Both the position numbers and the translations under genes were made by a program. From assembly GCF_001005295.1 (NCBI RefSeq), contig NZ_LBMK01000003.1, positions 1,071,186-1,123,930 of the forward strand: 52,745 nucleotides of DNA, read 5' to 3'. This stretch comes from Streptomyces yangpuensis (lineage in GTDB: Bacteria > Actinomycetota > Actinomycetes > Streptomycetales > Streptomycetaceae). The notes under the pieces were generated by a model that saw only the letters and a program-made list of their open reading frames with translations, made no database searches and was not told where the DNA came from. This document shows, piece after piece, positions 1 through 7,623 of the stretch (its first letter is position 1; the number at the start of each line of letters is the position of its first letter).

Positions 1-177
1 GTCCCCCCGCCGCTCGCCCCGCCCGCGATCGGCGGTTCTCCGGCACTCGGCACGCCCGGCGCCCACGGCGGCGGCGCGGCTCAGGCTCCCGCCGCCCGGC
101 TGCGCAGAGCCTGACCGGCCGGACGGGGGCCGGCACCGCACCGCCGCGCCGGACCCCGACCCCGCCGGGAGACAGCC

Positions 178-981
178 ATGTCCCAGGATCCTGAAGAGAA
201 CGGGCTCGCCCACGACGACGCCCTGTTCGTACGCCCGTACGTCGCCCCCTCGGGCCCGCCGGCCCGCGCGGAGGCTCCCGCCTGGCCGCAGTCCGGGCCG
301 TACGCCTTCCCCGACCCCGCGGACGATCCCGCGGGCGACCCCGCAGACGGTTTCGCGGGCGGTTTTGCGGGCGGCCAGGGGCACCGCCCGGACGACGGAG
401 TTCCGGCACCGGTGCCCGGGCCCACCAGCCCTCCCGCGGCCGCCGCCCGCCATGCCAGGCATTCCGCGGGCGCGGCCCGCCGCAGCCGCCTCCCGCTGGC
501 CGTGGGCGCCGTACTCGGGCTCGCGGCCGTGGGCGGCCTTGTGCTCCTGCTGACCGGCCCCGACCCGCAGCCGCCCCGGGCCGAGGCGCCGGCCGACCTG
601 ACCGTGCCGGCACTTCCGGGCGGCCCGGGCGGCGGTGACGAATCCCCCGACCCCACGGCGTCCGCCCGGTCCGCGGCACCGTCCGCCTCGGCCACCGGGG
701 CGTCGGCCACGACGACGAGCCCGGCGGCGAAGCCGTCCACCGCGGCCGGCGCGGCCGTACGGCCGTCGAGCGGGTACGTGACCCTGCGCATGGGCGACAG
801 CGGGCCCGAGGTGCGGGCCCTGCAGGAGCTGCTCCAAGGGCAGGGCTTCACCTATGTCTCCGTCACCGGCGTCTACGACGGCCAGACCAAGCGCGGTGTC
901 GGCCAGCTCCAGCGCGACCGGTCCATCAAGGGCGACCCCCAGGGCGTCTACGGCCCGAACACCCAGGCGGCCATGGGGTAG
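178..981 (+). CDS. Membrane-anchored peptidoglycan-binding protein
   Basis: 267 residues. A long hydrophilic Pro/Gly/Asp-rich cytoplasmic N terminus (about 1-100) is followed by basic residues and one membrane helix (about 106-126). Then comes a Ser/Thr/Ala/Pro-rich extracytoplasmic linker and a C-terminal PG_binding_1 domain (about 203-266: GDSGPEVRALQ, GVYDGQTK, VYGPNTQAAM). Such domains bind cell-wall peptidoglycan; no catalytic domain is present, so it is probably a wall-tethered or sensory membrane protein. ATG start with GGGAG about 7 nt upstream. Convergent with the SDR gene. Bases 1-177 before it show no gene. Confidence 0.85.
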   Translation: MSQDPEENGLAHDDALFVRPYVAPSGPPARAEAPAWPQSGPYAFPDPADDPAGDPADGFAGGFAGGQGHRPDDGVPAPVPGPTSPPAAAARHARHSAGAARRSRLPLAVGAVLGLAAVGGLVLLLTGPDPQPPRAEAPADLTVPALPGGPGGGDESPDPTASARSAAPSASATGASATTTSPAAKPSTAAGAAVRPSSGYVTLRMGDSGPEVRALQELLQGQGFTYVSVTGVYDGQTKRGVGQLQRDRSIKGDPQGVYGPNTQAAMG

Positions 982-1019
982 GGGGTGAGCGGGTGTGCCG
1001 GCGCCGGGCGCCCGCCCGG

Positions 1020-1763
1020 TCAGCGGCCGCCCGCGACCCGCAGCACCGTGCCCGTCGTGTACGAGGCGTCCGGGGACAGCAGCCAGGCGATCGCCCCGGC
1101 GATGTCCTCGGGCCGGCCGGGGCGCCCGAGCGGGGTCGCGGCCCCGATACGGGCCGCGCGGCCGGGGTCGCCCATCGCGGCGTGCATGCCGGTCTCGATG
1201 GTGCCGGGCGCGACGGCGTTGACCCGGATCCCGTCCGGGCCCAGCTCCTTGGAGAGCCCCACCGTCAGCGCGTCGGTAGCCGCCTTGGTCGCCGCGTAGT
1301 GCACGTACTCCCCGGGGCTGCCCAGGGTCGCCGCCGCCGAGGAGACGTTCACGATCGCCCCGCCCCCGGACTCCGCCATGTCACGGGCGGCCCGGCGGCA
1401 GCACAGCAGGTACCCGAGGAGGTTGACCTCGACCACCCGGCGCAGATCCTCGGTGCGGGCGTCGGCGAGCCGGCCCAGCGGCCCCGTCACCCCGGCGTTG
1501 TTGACCAGGCCCGTCACCGTGCCCAGTTCGGCGCCGGCGATGTCGAAGAGCCGCTCGACCGCGCATTCCTCGGACGTGTCGGCCTGAACGGTCACGCAGC
1601 GGACCCCGGCAGCCCGTACGCGCGCGGCGACCGCCTCGGCCGCCGCCTCGTCGCGGACGTAGCCCAGCACCAGGTCGTGTCCGTCCGCGGCCAGCCGCAG
1701 ACAGGTCGCCGCGCCGATGCCCCTGCTGCCGCCGGTGACGACGGTGACCGGGCGACGTGACAT
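1020..1763 (-). CDS. SDR family NAD(P)-dependent oxidoreductase
   Basis: 247 residues, the usual size of classical short-chain dehydrogenases and FabG-like 3-oxoacyl reductases. Visible motifs are the cofactor-binding TGGSRGIG (10-17), NNAG (88-91), the catalytic Ser near 141, YxxxK (Y156, K160) and a C-terminal TGTVLRVAGG. It probably reduces a ketone or oxidises an alcohol with NAD(P)(H); the substrate cannot be told from sequence. It is divergent from the RNA ligase gene across a 203-bp region holding a perfect palindrome. Confidence 0.9.
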   Translation of the reverse strand: MSRRPVTVVTGGSRGIGAATCLRLAADGHDLVLGYVRDEAAAEAVAARVRAAGVRCVTVQADTSEECAVERLFDIAGAELGTVTGLVNNAGVTGPLGRLADARTEDLRRVVEVNLLGYLLCCRRAARDMAESGGGAIVNVSSAAATLGSPGEYVHYAATKAATDALTVGLSKELGPDGIRVNAVAPGTIETGMHAAMGDPGRAARIGAATPLGRPGRPEDIAGAIAWLLSPDASYTTGTVLRVAGGR

Positions 1764-1850
1764 GTGGGCCTCCAGCGGGACGCGGATCGTGGGGCGGGCG
1801 CGTGCGGGCGCCCTCGCGTCGCACGGTGCGGCAGGCTAACACCGTGATAA

Positions 1851-1865
1851 TCGCTGGACCAGCGA
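1851..1865. promoter_or_regulatory. Palindromic operator candidate between SDR and RNA ligase genes
   Basis: TCGCTGG-A-CCAGCGA is a perfect 7+1+7 inverted repeat. On the plus strand it directly follows TGATAAT (1845-1851), which reads as an extended -10 box, so the palindrome would cover the start site of a transcript for the RNA ligase gene. Sequence evidence only; the binding regulator is unknown. Confidence 0.45.
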
Positions 1866-1966
1866 AAATGCCGGGACGGAGAGTGGCGTCACCGATGTGC
1901 CGCACCACCTGCCGTCCGCAAGTGCAGCCGCCGGTACCGTCCATGACGACCCGTTGGAGCCAACCC

Positions 1967-3043
1967 ATGTCGACCTTGCGCGTCACCGCCGAAGAGCTGA
2001 CCGTCCACGACCATCCGAACGCCGACGCGTTGGAGCTGGCCCAGGTGGGCCTCTACCGGGCGGTGATCGCCAAGGGGTCCTACCGCACCGGTGACTTCGC
2101 CCTCTACATACCCGAACAGGCGGTACTGCCCGCCGGGTTGATCGAGGAGCTGGGCCTCACCGGGCGGCTCGCCGGCGGCAACGCCGACCGGGTCAAGGCC
2201 GTCCGGCTGCGCGGCGAACTCTCCCAGGGCCTGGTGTGCCGGCCCCGAGCCCTCGCCGACGTCGACCTGGTCCAGGCGGCCGAGAAGGGCACCGACTTCG
2301 CCGAACTGCTCGGCATCACCAAATGGGCCCCGCCCATCCCCACCACCATGAGCGGCGACGTCGAGGCCGCCGCCGACCTGATGCCGTGGGTGGACATCGA
2401 GAACCTCCAGCGCTATCCGCACATCTTCGAGGTCGGCGAGAGCGTGGTCCTCACCGAGAAGCTGCACGGAACGGCGAGCCTGTTCACGTACGTCGTCGAG
2501 GGCGGACGCTCGATCGTCTCCTCCAAGGGCTTCGGCGCCAAGGGACTCGCCCTCAAGGAGGACGAGCGCAACCTCTACTGGCGCGCTGTACGCGGCCACG
2601 GGGTGCCCGCCGTCGCCGAAGCGCTGGCCGGACGCCTCGGCGCGACCCGCATCGGGATCTTCGGCGAGGTGTACGGCGCGGGCGTCCAGGACCTGGCGTA
2701 CGGGACCGACGTGCGCACCGCCGACACGCCGCCCGGATACGCCGTCTTCGACGTGTCCGCCGAGATCGACGGACAGATCCGCTGGCTGGACCCGGCCGCC
2801 GTCCTCGCCGACGGCGAACTCCCGCTGGTGCCAAGGCTGTACGAGGGCCCGTACGACCTGGACACGGTGCTGGAGCACGCCAGCGGGCGCGAGACGGTGT
2901 CCGGGCGGGCCGTGCACCTGCGGGAGGGCGTGGTCATCCGCCCGGCGGCCGAGCGGTACAGCCCGGTCGTCGGCGGCCGCGCCATCGCCAAGGCGGTCAG
3001 CCCGGCCTACCTGACCCGCAAGGGCGGCACGGAGTACGAGTGA
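1967..3043 (+). CDS. RNA ligase, DRB0094 (Rnl5-like) family
   Basis: 358 residues from the ATG preceded by GGAG (1956-1959); the frame is open further upstream but the conserved protein begins here. The N-terminal part is an OB-like region, followed by an adenylyltransferase domain with motif I K165-L-H-G (nucleotidyl lysine), a motif III-like IFGEVYG (231-237), motif IV EGVVIR (320-325) and a motif V-like region near 340. This arrangement of N-terminal OB region and C-terminal ligase core matches the Deinococcus DRB0094 RNA ligase family, which seals 3'-OH/5'-phosphate ends through AMP intermediates. The HD gene follows 33 nt downstream and is likely cotranscribed. First gene of an RNA-repair island. 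Confidence 0.88.
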   Translation: MSTLRVTAEELTVHDHPNADALELAQVGLYRAVIAKGSYRTGDFALYIPEQAVLPAGLIEELGLTGRLAGGNADRVKAVRLRGELSQGLVCRPRALADVDLVQAAEKGTDFAELLGITKWAPPIPTTMSGDVEAAADLMPWVDIENLQRYPHIFEVGESVVLTEKLHGTASLFTYVVEGGRSIVSSKGFGAKGLALKEDERNLYWRAVRGHGVPAVAEALAGRLGATRIGIFGEVYGAGVQDLAYGTDVRTADTPPGYAVFDVSAEIDGQIRWLDPAAVLADGELPLVPRLYEGPYDLDTVLEHASGRETVSGRAVHLREGVVIRPAAERYSPVVGGRAIAKAVSPAYLTRKGGTEYE

Positions 3044-3076
3044 TCACCGCCCGGGCGCACCCCCTAGGGTGACCGG

Positions 3077-3673
3077 ATGCCTGCCACCGACGCACTGAGC
3101 CGGGCGCTCGACGCCCCCGGGGACCCGTACGTGCGGCTCCTGCCGCCCGCCGTGTCCGAACTGCTGCGCACGCTCGCCGCCCCGCCCCGGCTGGCCGCGC
3201 ACCTGCGGCTCGTGCACGACGTCGCACACGACCTGGCCGACTGGCTGGCCGGGTACTGCCCCGGCCTGGAGTTCGACCGGGAGGCCGTGCTGTTCGGGGC
3301 GGCCACGCACGACATCGGCAAGGCGGTGCACACCGCGGAGCTGAGCGGCCCCGGCTCCGCGCACGAGCCGGCGGGCCGGGAACTCCTGCTCGCGCACGGG
3401 TTCCCGGCCCGCCTGGCCCGCTTCGCCGCCACCCACGCGAGCTGGCACGGGGGCTCCGTGAGCATCGAGGAGCTGCTGGTCAGCGCCGCCGACAAGGTGT
3501 GGAAGGGCAAGCGGGTCCAGGACCTGGAGGACCTCCTGGTGGACCGTCTCGCCGAGGCCACGGGCGCCGAGCGCTGGGCCGCGTACCTGGACCTCGACGG
3601 GGTGCTCGGGCGGATGGCCGAGGGGGCGGACGGGCGGCTCGCCTTCCAGGCCGCCTTCCCGGTGTACGCCTGA
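3077..3673 (+). CDS. HD-domain phosphohydrolase
   Basis: 198 residues. Metal-binding HD motifs are visible: H47-D48 in LRLVHDVA, H78-D79 in ATHDIGK, H120 in AATHASWHGG and D139 in SAADK, in the order expected of HD phosphohydrolases. It probably removes a phosphate or cyclic phosphate from a nucleotide or RNA end. The position just after an RNA ligase suggests end processing before ligation, but that is inference. An AGGGTG ribosome site precedes the ATG. A hairpin follows the stop codon directly. Confidence 0.8.
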   Translation: MPATDALSRALDAPGDPYVRLLPPAVSELLRTLAAPPRLAAHLRLVHDVAHDLADWLAGYCPGLEFDREAVLFGAATHDIGKAVHTAELSGPGSAHEPAGRELLLAHGFPARLARFAATHASWHGGSVSIEELLVSAADKVWKGKRVQDLEDLLVDRLAEATGAERWAAYLDLDGVLGRMAEGADGRLAFQAAFPVYA

Positions 3674-3695
3674 CCGGTCGGTCGTGTCCGACCGG
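3674..3695 (+). terminator. Hairpin after the RNA ligase-HD operon
   Basis: CCGGTCGG-TCGTGT-CCGACCGG is a perfect 8-bp stem with a 6-nt loop immediately after the HD stop codon. It lacks a T tract, as is common for actinomycete terminators. Confidence 0.5.
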
Positions 3696-3763
3696 CCGGG
3701 CCGTGGCGTGCGTGGTGGGATGGGCCGGGGCGGGGTCCACCAGCACACGGAGAGGTCGGGTAC

Positions 3764-4714
3764 ATGTCCGAGTCGGGCCGGAGCGGTCAGGAAACCATGC
3801 GGGCGATGGCGTACGAGACGTACGGCGGGACGGAGGTGCTCTCCGAGACCCGGCTGCCGCTGCCCAAGCTCGGCCCCGGCGAGGTCCTCGTCCGGGTGAA
3901 GTGCGCCGCCGTCAACCCCGTCGACTGGAAGATCATGGCGGGCGGGCTGGACCCCCTCATGGACGTCGTCTACCCGGTGGTCCCCGGCTGGGACGTCGCC
4001 GGCACGGTCGAGAAGGTCGGCATCGACGTCCCCGAGTACGCCGTAGGCGACGAGGTCATCGCCTACGCCCGCAAGGACTACGTGCACGGCGGGACCTTCG
4101 CCGAGTTCGTCACCGTGCCCGTCCGCGCCCTCGCGCACAAGCCCGCCTCGCTGAGCTGGGCCGAGGCCGCCGGGCTGCCGCTCGCCGGACTCACCGCCTA
4201 CCAGCTGCTCACCCGCCTCGGCACGGGCAAGGACGACACCGTCCTCATCCACGGCGCCGCGGGCGGCGTCGGCTCCTTCGGCGTGCAGATCGCCCGCTCG
4301 CTGGGCGCCCGCGTCATCGGCACCGCGTCCCCCCGCAATCACGACCGGGTGCGCGAACTCGGCGCCGAGCCCGTCGCATACGGCGAGGGGCTCGCCGAAC
4401 GCGTCCGTGCCCTCGTGCCCGACGGGCCCACCGTCGTCGCGGACTTCGTCGGCGGGGTCGGCGGCGTCACCCGCGAGGTCCTCCACGACGACGGCCGGCA
4501 CGCCTCCATCGCCGACCCCAGCGTGCTCGGCTCCGGCGGCGAATGGATCTGGGTCCGCCCCGTCGGCAGCGATCTGGCCGAACTGGGCCGGCTCGCCGAC
4601 AGCGGACAGCTGAAGGTGCCGGTCGCGAAGACCTTCCCGCTGGCCGAGCTGGCGGCGGCCTTCGAGCTCAGCCAGGGCGGCCACACACCAGGAAAGATCA
4701 TCATCGAGGTCTGA
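3764..4714 (+). CDS. NADP-dependent MDR oxidoreductase (quinone reductase-like)
   Basis: 316 residues. A zinc-independent medium-chain reductase: N-terminal GroES-like fold (VNPVDWKIMAGG, PGWDVAGTVEKVG), then a Rossmann domain with HGAAGGVGSFGVQIA for NADPH, and the C-terminal GKIIIEV typical of the family. It probably reduces quinones or other enones. The start used has GGAGAGG upstream; a second ATG at 3797 would give the core protein. It sits between the two convergent RNA-repair operons and shows no RNA-related feature, so it may simply be a passenger. Confidence 0.88.
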   Translation: MSESGRSGQETMRAMAYETYGGTEVLSETRLPLPKLGPGEVLVRVKCAAVNPVDWKIMAGGLDPLMDVVYPVVPGWDVAGTVEKVGIDVPEYAVGDEVIAYARKDYVHGGTFAEFVTVPVRALAHKPASLSWAEAAGLPLAGLTAYQLLTRLGTGKDDTVLIHGAAGGVGSFGVQIARSLGARVIGTASPRNHDRVRELGAEPVAYGEGLAERVRALVPDGPTVVADFVGGVGGVTREVLHDDGRHASIADPSVLGSGGEWIWVRPVGSDLAELGRLADSGQLKVPVAKTFPLAELAAAFELSQGGHTPGKIIIEV

Positions 4715-4737
4715 TCCCGCCCGCCGAGGCACGCGGT

Positions 4738-7623
4738 TCAGGTACCCAGGTCCGGCACCTCACCACCTGTCGCCCAGGACACCTCGACCCCCCGCAGGCC
4801 GGCCCGCCACCGGTCGGCCGGACCGGCCAGGTGCGCCACGTCCGGCGGCACGGCGCCCAGGCCGATCGCGTACCGGGCGAGGCCCGGACCGGACTCGAAG
4901 GGGCGGGGCCAGGCGTGCGCACCGGTGGCGCCGGCCTCCTCGAAGGCGCCGAGGAGCGCCCGCAACCGCCCGCGCACCCGGCCCCGTACCTCCTCGAACT
5001 CCGCCTCGGCCGCCCGTACGGTCACCACCGCCCAGGCGGCGTGCCGGCGGTGCGGTGGCGGCGCGGCCGCGGCCAGGGCGTCCGCCCCGACCCCCGACTC
5101 CAGCAGCTCCCACGCCCCGTACAGCTCCTGCACCAGGAGGTCCCGCAGGCCCGGTGTCACCTGGGCGGTGCAACTGCGCACCGGCGCCGACGGGGTGAGG
5201 ACCGTGACCGGATCCGGATCCGGATCCGGATCCGGATCCGGATCCGGGCCGGGGCCGGGCGCGGCAGCGGTGACCGGACCCGGCGACGCGACCGGCTCGC
5301 GCCAGTCCCAGGCCGCCCACCGCCCGAAGAACTCCCGCAGGAGGGCGTCCGGCGGCAGGGCCCCCGCCTCCCGGACCGTGTGCGCCGCGAGGACCGACCA
5401 GGCCAGTCCCGGCAGCCCCCCGAACGGCGCCGAGTCCAGCCCCCGGGCCCGCGCCCAGGCCTTCACCCGCCGCGCGAGCCCGGCGAAGGCGGCATGCTCC
5501 GCCCCCACCGCCTCCCGTACGGCGTCGGCGTCGCTCACCGCGCTCAGCGCGACGGCGGCCGCCTCGCCCAGCTCCGCCCGCCGCTCCACCGCACGCGCCG
5601 GATCCAGCTCGCCGGCGGAGACCACCACCAGGTCCACGGACAGTGACCCGACACGGAAGCGCAGCCCCGGCACCCGGGCCCCCACCACCTCGCGCAGCCC
5701 CCGGGCCTGCGGCAGCGCGGCCGCCACCTGCTCGCGCACCCGGGCGACGTCGGCCGCTCCCGGCAGCGCCGCCACCAGGTCCAGGTCGGCGCCCGGCAGG
5801 GCGCAGCCCATCCGGCGGGAGCCGGCGACGTGCACCCGCGCACCGGGCAGCGCCGCCTCGACGCGTGCGGTGACCGTCTCGGCCCGATCGTTCCCGGGCT
5901 CCGGCCGGGCTTCCGGAAGGGGCTCCGGAGCCCAGCGCACCTCGCCCGTGCCCAGCGCCACCGTCGCCCGGACCCGCATCGGTCCGTCCCCGCGCCGCGA
6001 GAGCACGGCCAGTTCCCCGACCCGCGCGGACAGAGCCCCGCCGAGGCGCGCCGCGATTTCCGCGACGGCCCGCTGCGGGTCGCGGCTGCGCCCGAGCGTC
6101 AGATGCGGGGTGTAGCCCCCGATCCCGCCCGAACGCCCCCGGCAGCCGGGGAACCGGTTCGTCAGCGCCCGCCGGAGCTCCTGCCACGGCGCCTCGCCGC
6201 CGGCCGCCGGATCCAGCCAGACGGTGGCCTCCTCACGGTGCCCAAAACTGTGCACACCCTCCAGCCGGGCCTCGAACGCAGCGGTCCCCGCGGCCACTTC
6301 GGCCAGCAGCGGGACGGCCTCGGCGAAGGAGGACTCCGGTACGAAGCCGAAGAGCAGGTTCACGTGCGCGGGCCAGCGGCCGGCCGCCGGGTCGTGCTCC
6401 CGGCGCACCTCACCCACCGCGTCCGGCAGGCCCGGCGGCAGCCACGCCACCGCGGTCCGCACCGTCGCCGGCACGTCGAGCCGGGCCGGCGCCTCGCCGT
6501 GCGCCCCGAACTCCACCGTGGCCTCCACCCCGAAGTGGTCGGAGACGAACAGTCCGTCGGGGGCGGGGGAGTCGCCGCGCAACGCCGCCCGGGTCACCCG
6601 GGCCGGGGTGGAGCCCAGCAGGATCCGGTCCAGCCGGCCGGCGCGGCCCGTCAGCGAACCGACCGCGGCCAGCGGATTGGCCGCCGGGTCGAAGGTCGGT
6701 GTCGTGTCGGCCGCCCCGTGCACCTCGCTCCAGGCGTCGCGCATACCGAGCGAGGGCGCCGGCCCCTCGGCCCCGTGGCGACCGTCGTTGAAGTCGCCCA
6801 GCAGGACCACGCCAGCCTCGACGCCGCCCAGGCCCTCCGCGAGGCGGGCCAGTTCGGCCTCCCGCCGCTCGTGCCCGTTCTCGGTGTGGTCGCTGGTCAG
6901 GTGGGTGCCGGCGACGACCAGCGGCCCGGCCGCGGTGTCCACCGTCACGGCGGTCACCGCCTTGTGCGGGCGGAACATGTGCAGGCCCGCCTCCCGCACC
7001 GGCAGCCGGCTCAGGAGCAGCAGCCCGCACGCGGAGACGTCCCGGCCGCCGGGGTCCGTGCCGAGGGTGTACCCGGCCCGCACCCACGGCGCCGCCAGCA
7101 GCATGCCGAGCAGCTCCGGCTCCACCTCCTGGAGCGCGATGACGTCGGCGTCCGCGACGGCCAGATCGTCCAGCAGGAGCGGTCTGCGCCGCGCGGTGGC
7201 GATCCGCGGGGCGTCATAGCGGTCCCAGAGCGTGTTCCAGGTCAGCAGCCGCACCGAGGACGGTGCCGCCGCGGCGTCCGCGGGAGCCGTCCGCGCGGGA
7301 CGCCACGCGCCGCCGCCCGAGGGATCCCACGCGTACGGGGTGCGGGCGGTGAAGAAGGGGGCCCGCAGCAGCCGTGGATCGTGGACCCGGCCCGCCGCGG
7401 TCACGTCGATCAGGTCCACGCCGGTCGCCCGGTCCCACACCAGCTCGCCGTCGGCCTCGACGAACAGCACCCGGTGCCAGGGGATGTCCCCGCCGGGCAC
7501 GAAGGAGGGCAGCGGGACCCGCTTGGGAGCCGCACCGCGCTGGAGCAGGCCGAGCACGAACCGCGCCGGATCGAACCGGGGGTCCCAGCGGACCTGGTGG
7601 TAGAGCTGCTCACTGGTGCGCAT
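4738..7623 (-). CDS. Four-domain RNA end-processing protein (MJ1316-EEP-2H-nucleotidyltransferase)
   Basis: 961 residues from the ATG with GGAGG just upstream (a GTG 12 nt earlier is possible). Domains in order: about 1-75 DUF504/MJ1316-like, proposed to recognise cyclic RNA ends; 125-372 endonuclease/exonuclease/phosphatase fold (LTWN, LQEVE, GTHLTSDH, LGDFND, SDHFG); 385-560 2H phosphoesterase/2'-5' ligase-like with HVN at 420 and HLT at 507; about 585-775 a Pol-beta/poly(A) polymerase-type nucleotidyltransferase (GSRRMG, D613-L-D615, VDLVVV), then a Pro-Asp linker and a C-terminal helical domain. All are RNA-end healing or extension modules. The 14-bp overlap with the upstream ligase-kinase gene indicates a tight operon. 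Such fusions are known from comparative genomics of RNA repair; this exact protein has no function I can name. Confidence 0.87.
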   Translation of the reverse strand: MRTSEQLYHQVRWDPRFDPARFVLGLLQRGAAPKRVPLPSFVPGGDIPWHRVLFVEADGELVWDRATGVDLIDVTAAGRVHDPRLLRAPFFTARTPYAWDPSGGGAWRPARTAPADAAAAPSSVRLLTWNTLWDRYDAPRIATARRRPLLLDDLAVADADVIALQEVEPELLGMLLAAPWVRAGYTLGTDPGGRDVSACGLLLLSRLPVREAGLHMFRPHKAVTAVTVDTAAGPLVVAGTHLTSDHTENGHERREAELARLAEGLGGVEAGVVLLGDFNDGRHGAEGPAPSLGMRDAWSEVHGAADTTPTFDPAANPLAAVGSLTGRAGRLDRILLGSTPARVTRAALRGDSPAPDGLFVSDHFGVEATVEFGAHGEAPARLDVPATVRTAVAWLPPGLPDAVGEVRREHDPAAGRWPAHVNLLFGFVPESSFAEAVPLLAEVAAGTAAFEARLEGVHSFGHREEATVWLDPAAGGEAPWQELRRALTNRFPGCRGRSGGIGGYTPHLTLGRSRDPQRAVAEIAARLGGALSARVGELAVLSRRGDGPMRVRATVALGTGEVRWAPEPLPEARPEPGNDRAETVTARVEAALPGARVHVAGSRRMGCALPGADLDLVAALPGAADVARVREQVAAALPQARGLREVVGARVPGLRFRVGSLSVDLVVVSAGELDPARAVERRAELGEAAAVALSAVSDADAVREAVGAEHAAFAGLARRVKAWARARGLDSAPFGGLPGLAWSVLAAHTVREAGALPPDALLREFFGRWAAWDWREPVASPGPVTAAAPGPGPDPDPDPDPDPDPVTVLTPSAPVRSCTAQVTPGLRDLLVQELYGAWELLESGVGADALAAAAPPPHRRHAAWAVVTVRAAEAEFEEVRGRVRGRLRALLGAFEEAGATGAHAWPRPFESGPGLARYAIGLGAVPPDVAHLAGPADRWRAGLRGVEVSWATGGEVPDLGT
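5208..5247. repeat. Hexanucleotide microsatellite (CCGGAT) x6.7 inside the repair gene
   Basis: Forty bases of perfect 6-bp tandem repeat encode the alternating Asp-Pro linker (about 793-805) between the nucleotidyltransferase core and C-terminal domain. A 6-bp period keeps frame, so copy-number change would alter linker length only. Confidence 0.95.

Noticed and set aside
5208..5247. Repeated GGATCC sites, as in a cloning artefact
   Set aside because: The repeat is in frame within an Asp-Pro linker of a long intact gene, so it is a natural microsatellite.
3499..5646. Very long plus-strand open frame of 715 codons
   Set aside because: It is antisense or out of frame to the HD, MDR and repair genes and is almost all Arg/Gly/Pro, the product of high GC.
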